Positions 11,809-25,400 of a DNA stretch of 64,000 bases are shown piece after piece. The first letter of the stretch is position 1. The number at the start of each line of letters is the position of its first letter. The DNA comes from Apus apus. Lineage: Eukaryota; Chordata; Aves; Apodiformes; Apodidae. Below the pieces are notes generated by a model. The model did not search any database and was not told where the DNA came from. It worked only from the letters and a program-made list of their open reading frames with translations. Both the position numbers and the translations under genes were made by a program. Location: NCBI RefSeq assembly GCF_020740795.1, contig NC_067296.1:7851001-7915000 (forward strand). The letters are read 5' to 3'.

Positions 11809-14800
11809 AGTGTTTATTCCTCTGATATGTCATAATTTTTCCAAATTTTTAGAACTCAGGAATACTGAGCACTGGAAAGACAAAAAAGTGATGCTCACAA
11901 TTACTTTGAGGAAAGAAACACTGAATTCTTATCTATTGACCTGTACAGCTCAAGCACCATCCTGGTTTCTTTTGAACACTTCAGCCAGAAGAGTTAAATC
12001 ATTAAACTCTCAGTGTGCAAGTGGAAGATGTCAGCTGTGATTAGTACTACTGTGTTTAAATAAGGAAGAATTTCAAAGTAATCCAGAGTCATTGAACAGA
12101 AATAGATTTCTAGATGAATGGGAAGAAAATGCATTTAAAGCTTTCAATTATTTTAGTTAGAAACCTTAGAGAGTAGAAATTAAAGAAAAAAAAGGAAGTC
12201 TTGAAGGAAATTAAAGTCTTGAAAGAGGCAAGTACAAAAAATGCATTGATAAAATCTAGGCAGAAAAGAAGCAGTCCCTAGCTTGAGAGCACTTTTGAAC
12301 TACACTCACATTCTTTTACCTACACAGCCAATACACTATGGGCAGGACTGGACTCTATTCCCAATTTCTACACAAGAAAAGCAACAAATTTTACATCACT
12401 ACTTCCATGCTAAAAAGTAATTTTATGGCTGTACACTTACAAAACAAATACATTCATTACTAAACCGACTATTGGTTTCCTCCATCAGGAAAATAAAAAA
12501 ATAAAGAAAACCAAAACAACAACAACAACAAAACCCAAATCAAAAGTAAAATCCACAAAATCCCACAACTGCCACAATTTCAGGATAAGAAATTCAGTCT
12601 TTGTTATACAGGTGTTATTTAAACATGACTGTTATTAATAAATTAGCTAAACTGCCAGGCAAAGGGATTTACTTGGTGAGCTTTGCTCTTATGTTTGTAT
12701 GTTGGTATGGATTGTATTTCATGGAGATAAAATACAACAAGCTACCTACCCCTCTCAAATTCCTTCTCTCTAATGCAACACTTGTAAATCCACATATCCT
12801 GCTCCAGGATCAGGAATATTAACAGAATGTTATGAAATGTTTTTCCACGGCTTCATGGACACCAATAAATATCACAATATATATTATTTTCATTTGTGAA
12901 TATCAGATGTCTTTCAGACAAAAATGGTTTGTTTGTACCAGTCACTTAAGGGGAAGGTAAAAGCAATTTGAGGTCACAGGTCCCTAATATTCTCAAATAT
13001 TCGGTTATCCAGCCTATTCACTGAAAACTGCTCTCATTGTAGAGAAATATAATTGGTATGCAAGATTAATGTATCAGAATTGCAGAAGGTATAAAAGGTA
13101 TGAAAGTCTGCAAATACACATTTTTTTTTTCTTTAAAAAGAGTAGGAGAATCTCTGGCATGACTTTCTTATTCTTGTTTTGGTTTGGTTTTTTTTTAAAT
13201 AAAGCTTTTCTTGTATCCTTCTATTTTTCTCTTCCCATTAAAAACCAAACAAACCAACCAAAAAAAACCCCAGCCTCTCATCAACTCCAATACAAGACTG
13301 AATCTAACAATCACTTTTCTGAGCTAGCACTGACAGTGCAAATAGATAATAGTTTATGTTAAATACAAAACCAGCATAAGGTCTGAACTATCCAGTAAAA
13401 GTTTAGGTGGGTCATAAATAACAATTAACATGCACTGGCAGACATTTCTATGCTTTATCTTGGAAGTGCTCTTTCAAATCCCAGGAGGGCTACGCAGAAC
13501 ACCATTTCATTTAAAAAGTGGGAAGTCTTGAGATGGAAAAGAAGCTTTACAGTAGAATCTTCCTATACTCCATAATGGACTTTGTGATCAAATTTATACT
13601 CCAAAACAAAGGGGGGGGAAAAAGAAAAAAGAAAAAAAAAAAAGCCTCCCAAGAAACTTCTCAAGCTCTCCAGAGATTAGGAAATCCAACCTGTCTTTCC
13701 ACTTCACAGAAGCTGAAACTGAACGTGCTGTGAATAGCTTAATCAAGTCTGAATCACAGGTTTTACAGAATTTGTGACTAAAATAGCTCTATAAACTTGT
13801 GTTACAACTGGCACAAAAAGCCTGCCTCTCTCCCTACCTTTATCTGAGATCAAATTGTTTATCACATTCCTTCCTCATACATCAGTTCCTTGTGATGAAA
13901 GCAAGCCCATGATTAATACTTTTTATTAGGTTGGTTCCAGTGACTTCAAATGACTTTGCCCTGACTCCTTAAGCATGCTACCACACCCACAGCATGGCAC
14001 TCCAACCATGCTAGGAATGCACAACAACAAAAAAAATTATCTTTACTCCATAAATCTATAGCAGTAAAATTAGCTGCACAATGGCTTCAAGCACATATGG
14101 TCTTCAGGATGTTCTTCCTCCTTCACTCCCAAAGAAAAAGGGCAAACCAATAGTTTTTAAAACCTAGAGAAGGCACTGTTCTGTTACTCTCACTCTGTGC
14201 TTTCCCATAGCTCGTTAAGCAAAGCACACTGCAGGAGACAGAAATGGCAAGCAGTCCAAACTCTTTTCAATTTTCTAATTCCAAAATGACAAAATAAGGT
14301 GTTTTATAGAGTCTTGCTCACGTAGCTGTAAGCTATCTTCTATTTACACCAGGATCACAGATTTTATCTAAACTTACAGACTTAATTGTCTATGTATACT
14401 TTTGCAGTGTAGAACCAAAACATAATACATAAAGGCTGGGAAGACTTGAATTAGCCTAAACACTGTCTGACAGCAAACTATACTTAACAATTAACAATAT
14501 CCTCTGTACTAATTACAGCTTGGCTTGGCTTGGATAGGTGCAATTTCTTTGCCTTTGGCATGACGGGAGTAAGATCAACTTTACAAAAAATGGCACCGGC
14601 TGAAAAATGATTCAGCACGGGATGTTTCCTTTTTTAATTACTGATTACCAGCTGAGACTTGAGAACTGGCTAGACACTCGTACCTCACCTCAACTGCAAG
14701 TTGTTTGAACTCTCTTCACAGCCACCTGCATAACGACTGCACAAGGATGCCTCTCACCAGCTTCTCTTCTACCAGGTCTATAGATTAGGGATTATACATT

Positions 14801-15219
14801 TCCAAGGTTTGTTGGCATAACCAGATTAATCTACATGCTTGGTTCTTACTATGACATGTAATAAGTGAGAAGTTACCTTTCTTCAGACTGCAATGTGTTC
14901 ATCCTCTCTCCCCTAAGGGAGTTTGCCAATACCTCTCTCAAGGTAGCTAAGCAGACCTTTACATGAAAATAATTGATCTATCTCAGAATTAAACCAATCA
15001 ACAAGGTCACGTAAGACAACGACTCTGGTAGGGTACCAGATCCTGTGATATTAGTCGTGGTTAAAATAAAAACAAACTCCACTAACACCTTTACACTGAG
15101 GATGGGCTTACAAGATGTGCACCCTAAAAGAGTTCAAGCTTCCAGCCCAACCTAGACTTACTTTATGCAATCTATACTCTAACACCGGGGCACATCCTGG
15201 GTTAAACTGGCAGCATCCG
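11256..15219. other. Upstream flank of PARD6B, nothing recognised
   Basis: AT-rich DNA with the A28 tract, CAA/CAAA-type simple repeats (about 12508-12540 and 13240-13270), a G8-A5 run (13612) and a threefold GCTTG repeat (14519-14534). No exon is recognised. Confidence 0.65.
11779..11806. repeat. Poly(A) tract, 28 bp
   Basis: An uninterrupted run of A. It may be a simple-sequence tract or the tail of an unrecognised retrocopy. No gene-like sequence is recognised immediately before it. Confidence 0.95.
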
Positions 15220-16420
15220 AAAATGCCCGAGGTGTCCTGACGCCACCGGCCCGCAGCCGGGCCCGGGGCACAGGGGCTGCGGGGGCCGGGCCCGCCTCCC
15301 GGCGCGGTGCTGTTACAGGTGAATCATAACATTAACTGGACAGCGGCTGCCCAGGGCGAGGGGCGACCCCGCCACCAGCCCGGCCTCACTGGAGGGGGCG
15401 ACGCGCTGAGGCGCCCGAGGAAACAGGCGGAGACCCGCGCCTCAGCCCGCCCGGCCCCGCGCGTACACAGCGGGCGCGAGCACTGCGGGGCAAAGGTCGC
15501 CCAGGCACATCCCGCACCTGCTCCCTCGGAGAGAAGGGGAAGAAAAAAACCAGAAAGCTACTTCCTCGTGGCACAACAACCCCTCCTCCTCCCCCTGCTC
15601 ACCCGCGCCCGGCTCCCGCCTCCATCCCGGCGCCCCGCCCAGCCCGCCGCAGGTGCGCGGCCCCTCCCGCGCGCCCGCCTGCGCGTGCCCGCCAGCGGCA
15701 GGTGCGCGGCCCCGCCCCCCCGCAGCCGGCGCCCCGCCCCCTCGCGCAGGCGCGGGGAGCCCCGCGGCCGCCCCGCCCCGCCCCGCTGGCCGCGGGCTCG
15801 GCAGGTGCCGGAGCCGCCGAGGCCCCGCCCCGCCCCGGCCCGGCCCGTCTGAGGGCGGAGGCGTCGCGGCGGCAGCAGCCGGCGGAGCGGCCGCGGTTGC
15901 CGGGGGCACTTGGCTTCGGGCCGCGCCGCTCGCTCTTCTCCCCTTCTGCCTCTCTTCTCTGCTCGCAGCGCGCACGGGGGGCACCCGCGGGAAAGAGGGG
16001 AGAGGAGACGAGACACCGACCCTTCTGGCGGCATGAACCGGCCTCACCGCGGGGCTGCGGGCAGCCGGGGCCTGGGCACCATGGAGGTGAAGAGCAAGGT
16101 GGGTGCTGGCTGCCGCGCCTGAGGGCCGCGGGCAGCGGCGGGGCGGGAAGGAGCCGGCCCGGCCTGGCCCTGCCCTGCGGGGGCGGCCGGTCGTGGTGCG
16201 GCGGTGGGAAGGGCGGTGAGGGGCAGGGAGAGCTGCTGACTCACCTGCCGGAGGTGGCAGCGGGGGCGAGGGGCCGGTGTCCGCCGGGGCACGGCCGTGG
16301 TGCCGCTCCAGGGCCCCTCAGGCCCTCGGGCTGCGTGAGGCGGTGGTCGCCGGGCTGGGGCTGGGGCGGCTGCCTGCCCCGCCTGCCTTCCCCGCCCGCC
16401 CCTGCTCCCGCCGGCTCCCT
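15220..16420 (+). promoter_or_regulatory. PARD6B: CpG-island promoter and 5' UTR of PARD6B
   Basis: This block of about 1.2 kb is very GC- and CpG-rich inside AT-rich flanks, and it brackets coding exon 1. It contains many GC boxes (CCCCGCCCC at about 15772-15785 and others), an NRF1-like GCGCAGGCGCGG at about 15743, and a directly repeated 16-mer GCAGGTGCGCGGCCCC at 15649-15664 and 15698-15713. No TATA box is evident, so dispersed initiation is likely. A pyrimidine-rich run ending in CTCGCAG at 15968 could be a splice acceptor or simply 5' UTR. The large overlapping open frames on both strands here are composition artefacts. Confidence 0.85.
16033..16098 (+). CDS. PARD6B: PARD6B coding exon 1 (residues 1-22)
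   Basis: This exon encodes [20 protein letters not shown] and then SK, matching the start of mammalian PARD6B. The chosen ATG at 16033 has G at -3 and A at +4. A second in-frame ATG at 16081 (Met17) sits in a stronger context, CACCATGG. The donor GTGGGT begins at 16099. The exon lies in the downstream part of a CpG island. The end of the exon holds the first PB1 strand with the lysine (K20) of the type expected to contact the aPKC PB1 acidic motif. Confidence 0.93.
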
Positions 16421-19400
16421 CTGGTCTCCTCAGGCTGCTCCGCTGGTGAAGGCTGAGGCAGTGAGAGTTGGGCGGTGATGTCGCTTTTACTGAACGCCCT
16501 GTCTGCAGGGGAGGAAAAAATAAGTTGGGTTTTTTTTTTTTGAAGTGTTTTACGCGGCCGGGTTGTTGGAGATGGTCCCTTGGAGTCTGCGTAGACTGAA
16601 AGACACCCAGACAAGTAGATGTTTGGGGAAGGCTTGGGGTATCTGGGCGAAAAGAGCTGTTTGGAGTAATAATTCACCAACATCAAAACCTGTTCTTTGT
16701 CTGAATTGGAAGAAGAATACATTTGTTTAACTGGGTGGCTGTTTTTCTGCTTCATTAATTTAACTTAATGACTACGTGCTTCTGAACGTTTTGGGGTTTT
16801 TAGCGGGATAGAGCATATTCTTGTAACTTGGATTTCTTGATAGAGATAAGCCATGGCTAGCATCTTAAAGTAGAGCTTGCCATATTTTGGAGGCTATCTG
16901 AAGATTTTACGCTGATAATTGTTTTATGAGTATGTTCGTGTCTATGTTGGGGCTTATACCAACAATTTCTTGTTGAAGCTTTGCACGCTTCTGTACATTC
17001 TCTCATGGATGTCTCTGTTCTTCCTATTGTTAATTTTTATGGGCTGGTTAGACGAAGTCTTGCTGGCAAAACTTTGATGTGAAAGAGATTAGATTTTTTT
17101 TCTGGTTTATGCTTGCCAATTTATTTATTTTTTACATGTAATTCTACAGTTAAGAGTTGTGAGTGTTGAATGTGCAGTAATATGTGGGGTGTTAGCCTGT
17201 TAGTTGAATGTGTGTAACTTGAGTTAAAACCCCCTTTTCACTGTCTAGGCAAATTGCAAGCACACCTACATAAGTGTATGTTTTCTTTCATTGGTAGAAA
17301 AATGTCTCTTGTGGGCTTTTTTAAAAGCTTGTCTAAAATCTGTCTATATTGTGCATCTTCCTTACCTGCTAATCAAGTGGTGCAGCAGCAGCAGTATAGG
17401 TGACTTGTTTGGGTTTTTTTGAAGGATAAAGTATAGTGCTGAAACTTCTGGAAAATGTATGGTTGGTCTCTGTAGCTTGGATGATGATTTCTTTGCAGTG
17501 TTAAATTAACTTCCATGTGGACAAAACCAGAAAGCGCAGGAGTAGCTGGTAGCTATGATTTAAAATACTAGTTAAGCATAGCTGTTACTGTGGTTGGTGA
17601 AGTATTTTTATTTTTCATCTCTGCTCTTGTAAGATTGCAAGCAGTACAATGTGTTCATAAAACAAGACTTGTCGCCTCAGCCCAAAACTCTAGACTTACT
17701 ATTCCCCCCTTGTATGTTTTCCTTGATTTAAAATATATCAAGGATCACCTGTGTGATGTGTTCTTTGGTGTTTGTACAGGGAAGTGTAGAAGTTCTAATG
17801 AATAGGGACTGTCTCTTAAGTGCATGTTAAGGAGCAGGTTTCAAGGCATTCCTAGAGCTACTTGTCGCTAATGCATTATTTAACAGCACCTTGATTTAGT
17901 GTTGCATACAAGTCATCTTCCTTTTATGAAAATAATAAAGTCTAACCAGAGAGAGGCTTGTGGGGGAGATGGAAAGGACCATTACTGTGGAGTGATACAG
18001 GCTTTGAAGGCTTTTCAGTGATGCACAGCTCTTTATTTAGTTACTCCAAATCAATAATCATGCCCCAACTGACAAAGCTGTGCCAGCACAGTCCAACTGT
18101 AGTTGCAGTTATAGGAGAAAAATCCTTTTGTTGGTCTAGTTTATTCAATTTGGGTAACAAGTCTAAACTTGCCCTGGGGAATCACCATAGTGTATTAATT
18201 CCAGTTAGCCCTTTCTCTCATCATTGAAAATCAAGTTTTACACCCCAAATTAGAGTTCCTGGTGATGGCATGAAAGCCCCCGAATTAAATTCTAGTTCTC
18301 AAGATATAAAATTCAGGTGTGTGTCATGTTCTCCTCACTTTTGACTTGGAATAATATATTTTTTTGCAGAATATATTGATAAGGCACATATGGTTACTGT
18401 AGTTAATGTCCTATTGTTGCTGGAGACTTACAGTAGAGCAGCAGCATGCTGTGTTACAGAGCACTTAAAGATGTCTCTTGTAAGTCAGTCTTACTTAAGT
18501 GAATATCTCTAGTGACTTCCTTTCAGGCACAAGTGGCTCGTCCTGCATTTTCCCAGATGAGTTACCAGTGTAACAGCATGCTTTGTAAAGAGCTCAGGTG
18601 ACAAGAAGCCATCTCTTCTTCAGTTCTGCAGCTCCTCTAAACCTCCTGTTAATTCTAAGTGCAGCCCATTTAATGGGATGGATTGCAACATTTGATATAT
18701 AATGAAAGCATTTTGGGGCTTTAAAATAAACTATGAAATTGTCTAGAGGTTTTTTGGTCTTTTCTCAAATACACTTTGGAATATTATTGAGTATATGGCA
18801 AACCACGTTAGGAAGTAATAGCCAGTGTTTGCACCAACTATGTGAGATTCACCAATATATGAGATTCTATGGAAAAAAAAAAAAATCACACTGTTGAAAA
18901 TCTGTGCCTTTATGTGCTTGATGCAATAGGATTTAACACTTACTCCAAAATGACCCTGAGGTTGTTGGCTTTTTAAACTTTTATTACCGAATTATGTTTA
19001 AACTATGAACTCTTTCCAAGCCAAACAATTGAAATTTCTGCAATGCCTGGACAATTCCTGTGGCATTCATACTTCACATAGCTGAAGGAAGATTTAAGAG
19101 ACATGATGTCATGCTGTTTCTGACGTGATCAGAGTTCCTCCTGCAGGCTTTTCTTTGCTTTTTTTGTAAGTAGGTATGAATCATCCCTTCTTCTTTTTTG
19201 TTAGGTAATGCTACTGTAGTGGGAGTATTTCAAGAAGAGGGGTATTCACAGATAATTCCTTTATTTGAAGCATTGGAGGAAGATGGGATGTTGGAAGGTG
19301 GAGCTTGCTTTGCTGTGCTGTGTTTGAGTTAGTATGGTGTTAATGTGCTACCAATGGGGTCATTCTCTCCTTATTTTCATTGCTTTGTTTGCATGTGAGA

Positions 19401-22400
19401 ACTCTGAACCTCTTATTTTCTAAAAGTTTGTGATAAAATGTGAGATAAAGGTTGGGCTGGAGGCTTGCTAATGTGCACCTTCCTATTTACTGTGGGGAAC
19501 ATATATCCAAGTATGTGACACTTGAGGCTCAAACTTTCCGTGAGTATTTTGTTCCATGTGCCATTCTGTTCTGCCTAAAACTAAACTTGCTAAAGAGATT
19601 ATTTAAAGTCTTAATGTTCACTGTAGGTCAGTAATAGAATCCACACAAAAAATGCCACCAACTGACTTTTTTTGTTGTTTTCTTTTTTTTACTGACTAGT
19701 TTATTATTCTTTTAATTTGTATGCAAGCTGGTCTGCTTTTAGTAGCCTAGCTGCTGCTATCTCTTAATTGCTTTTAGCATCTTTGGTATGTTGAGTGTGC
19801 CTGATATGGAGGCTTTGGAGTAATTTGTATCCTATATTCTGTTTACTATGTTTTTAAGATCTGTGTGATTTAGGAGGCTGAGGCTTGAGTGGATGAGGGA
19901 GCTGTTGTATGGTGGTACTGACTAAATGCAAATCTTGCCCCTGAAAGTACAGTGCTAGTGTCTCAAGGGGATTATTGCATATCTTGTGGATCTTGTCTTG
20001 TCCTTTATATCTCCTTTTAGGCAAGAGCAGAATTGGCTTGAGATCAGCTGACTATAGCTTTACTGCACACAGTTTGTACTGAAAAGCAGGAGCCATTCTT
20101 TATAGTCTTCAGGTCAAAGTGGCTTTTTAGTTTTTCTGGAACAGCTGGGAATCTGAAAACTACTCAGATTTGCTTAGATGAACCATAACTTTGTAATAAT
20201 CTGTACATACTGTTCTAAAGCATGCTGACATTTCTTTGAAAAAGTTCCAGGTAGTCACATACCATAGGAGGGTTAATAATGATTTTGAGCCACCATCATC
20301 AGTGTTGGGCATGAATGATTCTGTCCCTTACTGAGAGCACGACTGTTTCATAAACATGTAGAATTTGCAATTATTCTTACACTAGTTTGTCACCTTAATG
20401 CTGAGCTCCCATGTTAGTGAATGTTTTCACTAAAATGGAGCAATGAAAGCAGCTTTTGCATATTCAAAAGTACATGTTTATTAAGACCAAAATTGTTACA
20501 ACTTTGAGGGCACAAAAGAGCAGTTTAAACCTACCTTTTAATGCCACTTCAAAATTATTTGTTGTAGTTTTTAGTGTACTTTTCATTCCATAACTTTTCT
20601 GGTTTAACATTCAAATTATTGTATTGCTTGAGGATGTTAGATTTCCATATTAATGATGTAAGATATGTTTTGTTGTAGTTTGGAGCAGAATTTCGACGAT
20701 TTTCGCTGGAGAGATCCAAACCTGGAAAGTTTGAGGAGTTCTATGGATTATTGCAGCATGTGCACAAGATACCAAATGTTGATGTTCTAGTGGGATATAC
20801 GGACATTCATGGAGACCTGCTGCCTATCAATAACGATGACAATTATCATAAAGCAGTTTCCACAGCCAATCCTCTACTCAGGATTTTCATTCAGAGAAAA
20901 GGTAAGTGTGCTTGAAGTCTGTGAATCATCTGTTTATCCACTTCCACTGTGTTGCAGTAAACAGTGTGACGTAGGGAGGAAATTTCATCATGTTGAATTA
21001 TGTAATAATTATGGATCAGAGAAGATCCAACTCTTGCAAGAGCTTCCTCAGGCAACCTATTTATACTTTGTGATTCTTTGCTTGTATTTAGTTCAGTTAG
21101 ATAAAGTCAGATCTCTAGCAAGTGCTTCTTTCTGATTTTATGTAAACAAATGGAAAAAAAGCTTTAAACTTCTAGGGTTTTCTGCTCCGTGTGTTGGATG
21201 CCTTTCACTTAAAATTCTGATCTTGATCAGACAAGGAGAATCCTTTACAGGATGAAAAGAAATCTCAAAAGTCTTATTACGTGTCAGTATAAATTAAAGA
21301 GTAACTTCATAATATGCTACTCTTACCACCCTTTCCTAATAAAACTTTCTGAAGCTTTCAAAATAACAAGCTTATTTCAGTTAGCAAATCTTAATTGTAA
21401 GTGCTGTTCATTTTGCCTTTGCTGTTGGTTTGCCTTTAAAAATAGCGTGTCTTCTGGGTTGTCTTTTTCTAGTGTCTGCTTTTGTCAGAGAAGAAGAAAA
21501 AACAAACCAAATTTGAAGTTGTATTTGTTCTTGTCCAGAAAAACATATTTAGTGTATGGAACTGAAGGGGAGGAAAGAAATCTGGTGATGGGATTTTTAA
21601 ATTGTTTTAACCCAGAGAAACTAAGAAAACGTGATTTCTGCACTTGTTGGTTTTCTGCTTACATACAGGTGTGAGTGTGCACACATTGGGTTTATGTATA
21701 GGAATAGGTGCATGTGCATTTTCTGTCATAATAAGGCAGTTGACTGATCTTTGAATAGCAGACTGCTTGTTGCTTAGCTATTTTATAAAGATATGCACTG
21801 TTTGTGGCTGTCACTAAGACAGGCTTTTTTCCTTAGAAAATACTTGGACATTGAGAGCTTCTGTTACTTTCCCACTCCAGAAAAATTAACAAGCTCCACT
21901 GCAGCCTGACACAAAAGCAATATTCAAAAATAGTGTGGCTGCTCGCCAACTGCTGTGTTGCTGGCAAAATGCATTTGCTTTGTTTGTATTGAGGTTAGTA
22001 TGGTAATGCCTGTGTTTTCAGGCCTGAATTGCCAAAGCAATGAACTATTTCCTTAATAGAACCTAGAGGTAGAAAAGGTCTGTGATTCCATTTAATCTCT
22101 TACAGTAGCCATATGACGAGAACAGATAAGCCACTTTGTCAGACTGGGATTATTGAGGTTATATTTTAACACCATATGTTTTTAGATTGTTATAGTGTTA
22201 CATGTTTGATGCTGACTGTTACTAGTGCTACATTTATAACACTTTATACCTTTATTCCCTATACCTTTATTTAAAGCACGGTAGATTATTTCTTATTATG
22301 CCTGTGCAAGGAATTGATTTGGTGTAATGCACAGAACTAGAAACAAGATTAACCCACTTTCATTTTATTATGCCAAGAACTGATTAGCAGGAAAAGCTAT

Positions 22401-25400
22401 GTATGAAGTTGTCATCACCTTCCAGTTGAGACTAGAGTTGTCTAGCTGTAGAGTTTTAGGGAATAAAGAACTCAGGCTGGCATCCCAGTCTGTCACTTCC
22501 AGCACTGTACTTCGTGCTGAATTAGTTGTGACTATTTTGATCACTTCTGTTGATTAAATTGAGGCTTTGAATCCGTTAGCATCTCTGCCATATAGAACAG
22601 AGCTTTGTTTGACAGAGAAAAAGGAAGTAACTTGATTCTGTATTTTATTTGATAATTTGCCTATAACTAAAGCTGGATTGCAGGCACTAGAGACGTTATA
22701 ATATGTGCAGCATAATTTGTTAAGGTGTGATTAATTCATCCAGTTGCACAGATCTTCACTGGGTGTACCTCTGAAATGGAAAATCAGATGTCTGAACAAA
22801 TACCTGCTATTGATCAGGCAGCTTTCATCTGGGCTGTTTTGGAGCTTTAATAAGTGACATGCTACTTTCCACCTGTAAGGCTTCTTGTGGCTTTCTCTTA
22901 AATAATATGAACAATTTATGTTTTCAAATGAAACTCTGCCTTTTTATTTTTTCTATTTCCATCAATAGTAGTTGGGCATTTAAGGTCTTTGGCAAAAAGC
23001 CTCTGTGGGGAAGACAAAGTTTTTGCTATTTTAAAAGACAGCAAAAAAGGAAATTTTATTATACTGTCTTACCTACTGCATTATAATTTTTGGAAAGCTG
23101 ACAAGGTATGAGCAGGGAACAGTAAAACCTAGGACCAGTAGTAGTAACTGCTTAGTATATTGCATCCATGGAACACCTTCAAGGGTTGAAATGGGAGCAA
23201 CAAGATTCTTTTGCAGTGTTACTAAGTGATAATGTGACTCCAAAATTTCAGAAATGTTGGTATGCCAGAGTAAGCACTTTTTTCTTTTCTGTTTGAATTT
23301 GATTCCTGATTTATGAAAGCTAGAAATGTCTGTCCCAAGCATTTATGAGTATTGGTTAATATAAGAAGCTTGGAGATCTTGTGCTGAAATCAAATCGCAT
23401 TGTTCCTCTTAGACTTTTATAATTGTATTTAAATTACTGTAAAATATTTTAAACTGCTCCAGTACTAAATCTAAACTGGAGCTTGATACTGCACGAGTTA
23501 AGAATGGCTGTCAGTTTGTGGAAAACACTTGCTTATTGGAATTTCATTCTGCAGTTTAACAGATTAACAGGTACTGTTGACATCTGGAATTTAAAGGTTA
23601 AACTGACGTATTGTGATTAAATCCAGATGTATGGGAGTCACTCTGTCTGTGAGAAAAATCTTACTGAAGATAAAATGGTTGGGGGGGGACACACACAGAC
23701 TGCACAGGCCCTGAAGGCCAGGGGCGACTCTGCATTTTAAACACAAGATTAATAGAGATGGTAACTTAACAAAATATATATTTCATTATAATATCCTTAA
23801 AACTGACTTGCCAGATATTAAGTTACAATATACAACTCCTGTAAGTTCTGCATATATGTGACTGTATATAGTAAAAAGTGGGTTCTTTGATGAATCCATT
23901 TCTGCCCCTTGGGATAGAGCTTCTCAGTGAAAAAGTCTATTTTGGTGAAAAGTAAGAGTTGGCTTTTTAAACAACTCTCCATGGAATAACCTAGCTATTC
24001 TGAGTCCTGTTCCTAAAACCACAATTTTCTAAAACCATGTTTTGTTACAGCTTGTGACTAAATAAGAGACAATATTTGTTTGGGCTTATTTAAAAAATGC
24101 TAAATTTCTTTTATATTCAATTTTTTAAATTATTTGTATTTTGAAACTTTAATTTTTGAGGGGTAACTCTAAATTGCTTTGCAAATAGATTAGGAAAGCA
24201 TTTAATAGATGTTTTGAATAATGTTAAATTGAAACCAGACTTGACATTTGTGGGCTTTTATTTTAAATTTAATGTAGCAAGTGTATACAGATTGGTGCCA
24301 CCTTGGGCTTGAAACTGCTAGGAGAAAAAAATCATTCTTGCACTAAGTGGATGTTCTCCTTAACACTATCTGTAGTTAACACCTTGTCCTTTGGCTTTAT
24401 GCCAAAATATTTTCTGCTGCAGCTTTAAACTGATTAGCTATGTGCCAGAACAAAGATGCCTTTGTGCTTGAGAATATTGCTTTAGAAAATTTGTTTAGCA
24501 GTGGAAGAGAGGTTAAACAGAGACATGCTTCTTGGCTAAGATTTGGAGAGATGAGCTTTCATCAACCTTTCACTATTTCTTTTTTTCTTACAAGTTATGT
24601 AACTTTAATTGTTTATCTTAAGGTTTGTGCTAATTTTGAACTACAAGACTACTAGGACTGGTTACAATGTAAAACAATTACCCTCTGCTCAAGTATTTTG
24701 ACATATCACTTTGCAATTTTGGGATGCTTTTAGTTCAACAATGTGTCATGTAACTTAAGTAGCAAGTTTCTAAAAGCAAAAGCATTTTTGATTGTATATT
24801 TGTCTCTGAAAGAGACTTCTAAAATTCATGTCTCTTTCAATAAACATTTTTGATTTTTTTTTTAAAGTACTTTTGAATCTGTTAGTTCACATACAGATAT
24901 ATTTACATAATATTTCTTTCAAAGCTAGTTCTTTTGCGCCTGGACATGCTTCTCACTAACAGTGGCAGATTGGGAGATGGTTTTTGTGAACTCTGTTCTT
25001 GTCAGGGAAGGAAGTTACGAAGCCATGTGAATAGTTCTAGATCAAACTGTTGGGTTCAGAGTACAAACTTACTGTGATCTTTTACACAGTAAATCTACTT
25101 CTTGGCTTTAATAAATGTGTATGTTTGTATACATAGCACATGCCAAACTTGCCATGTAGGCACGGAAGGCCTGAGTGGCAGGAAAGGGATCCTGATACAT
25201 GGGTGAAGAAATTTTACGACCCTCTGTGGCAAGCTGTGAACATCTAATATGATATACATCTGATATGCCTGAATTTGTGAAATACCAATTACTCTGTCCA
25301 ATTCTTTGACAAGAATCTGAATGTGAGCACTTTGAATTTAAGGAGAAAAAACCCCAAACTGAGTATCTTTTAGTGTTGCAATGCACTTGTAAGAAAATCA

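Noticed and set aside
15302-16478. Many long frames on both strands around PARD6B exon 1 (up to 258 codons)
   Set aside because: GC-rich islands lack stops. Only the 66-nt exon matches a known protein, and splicing removes the rest.
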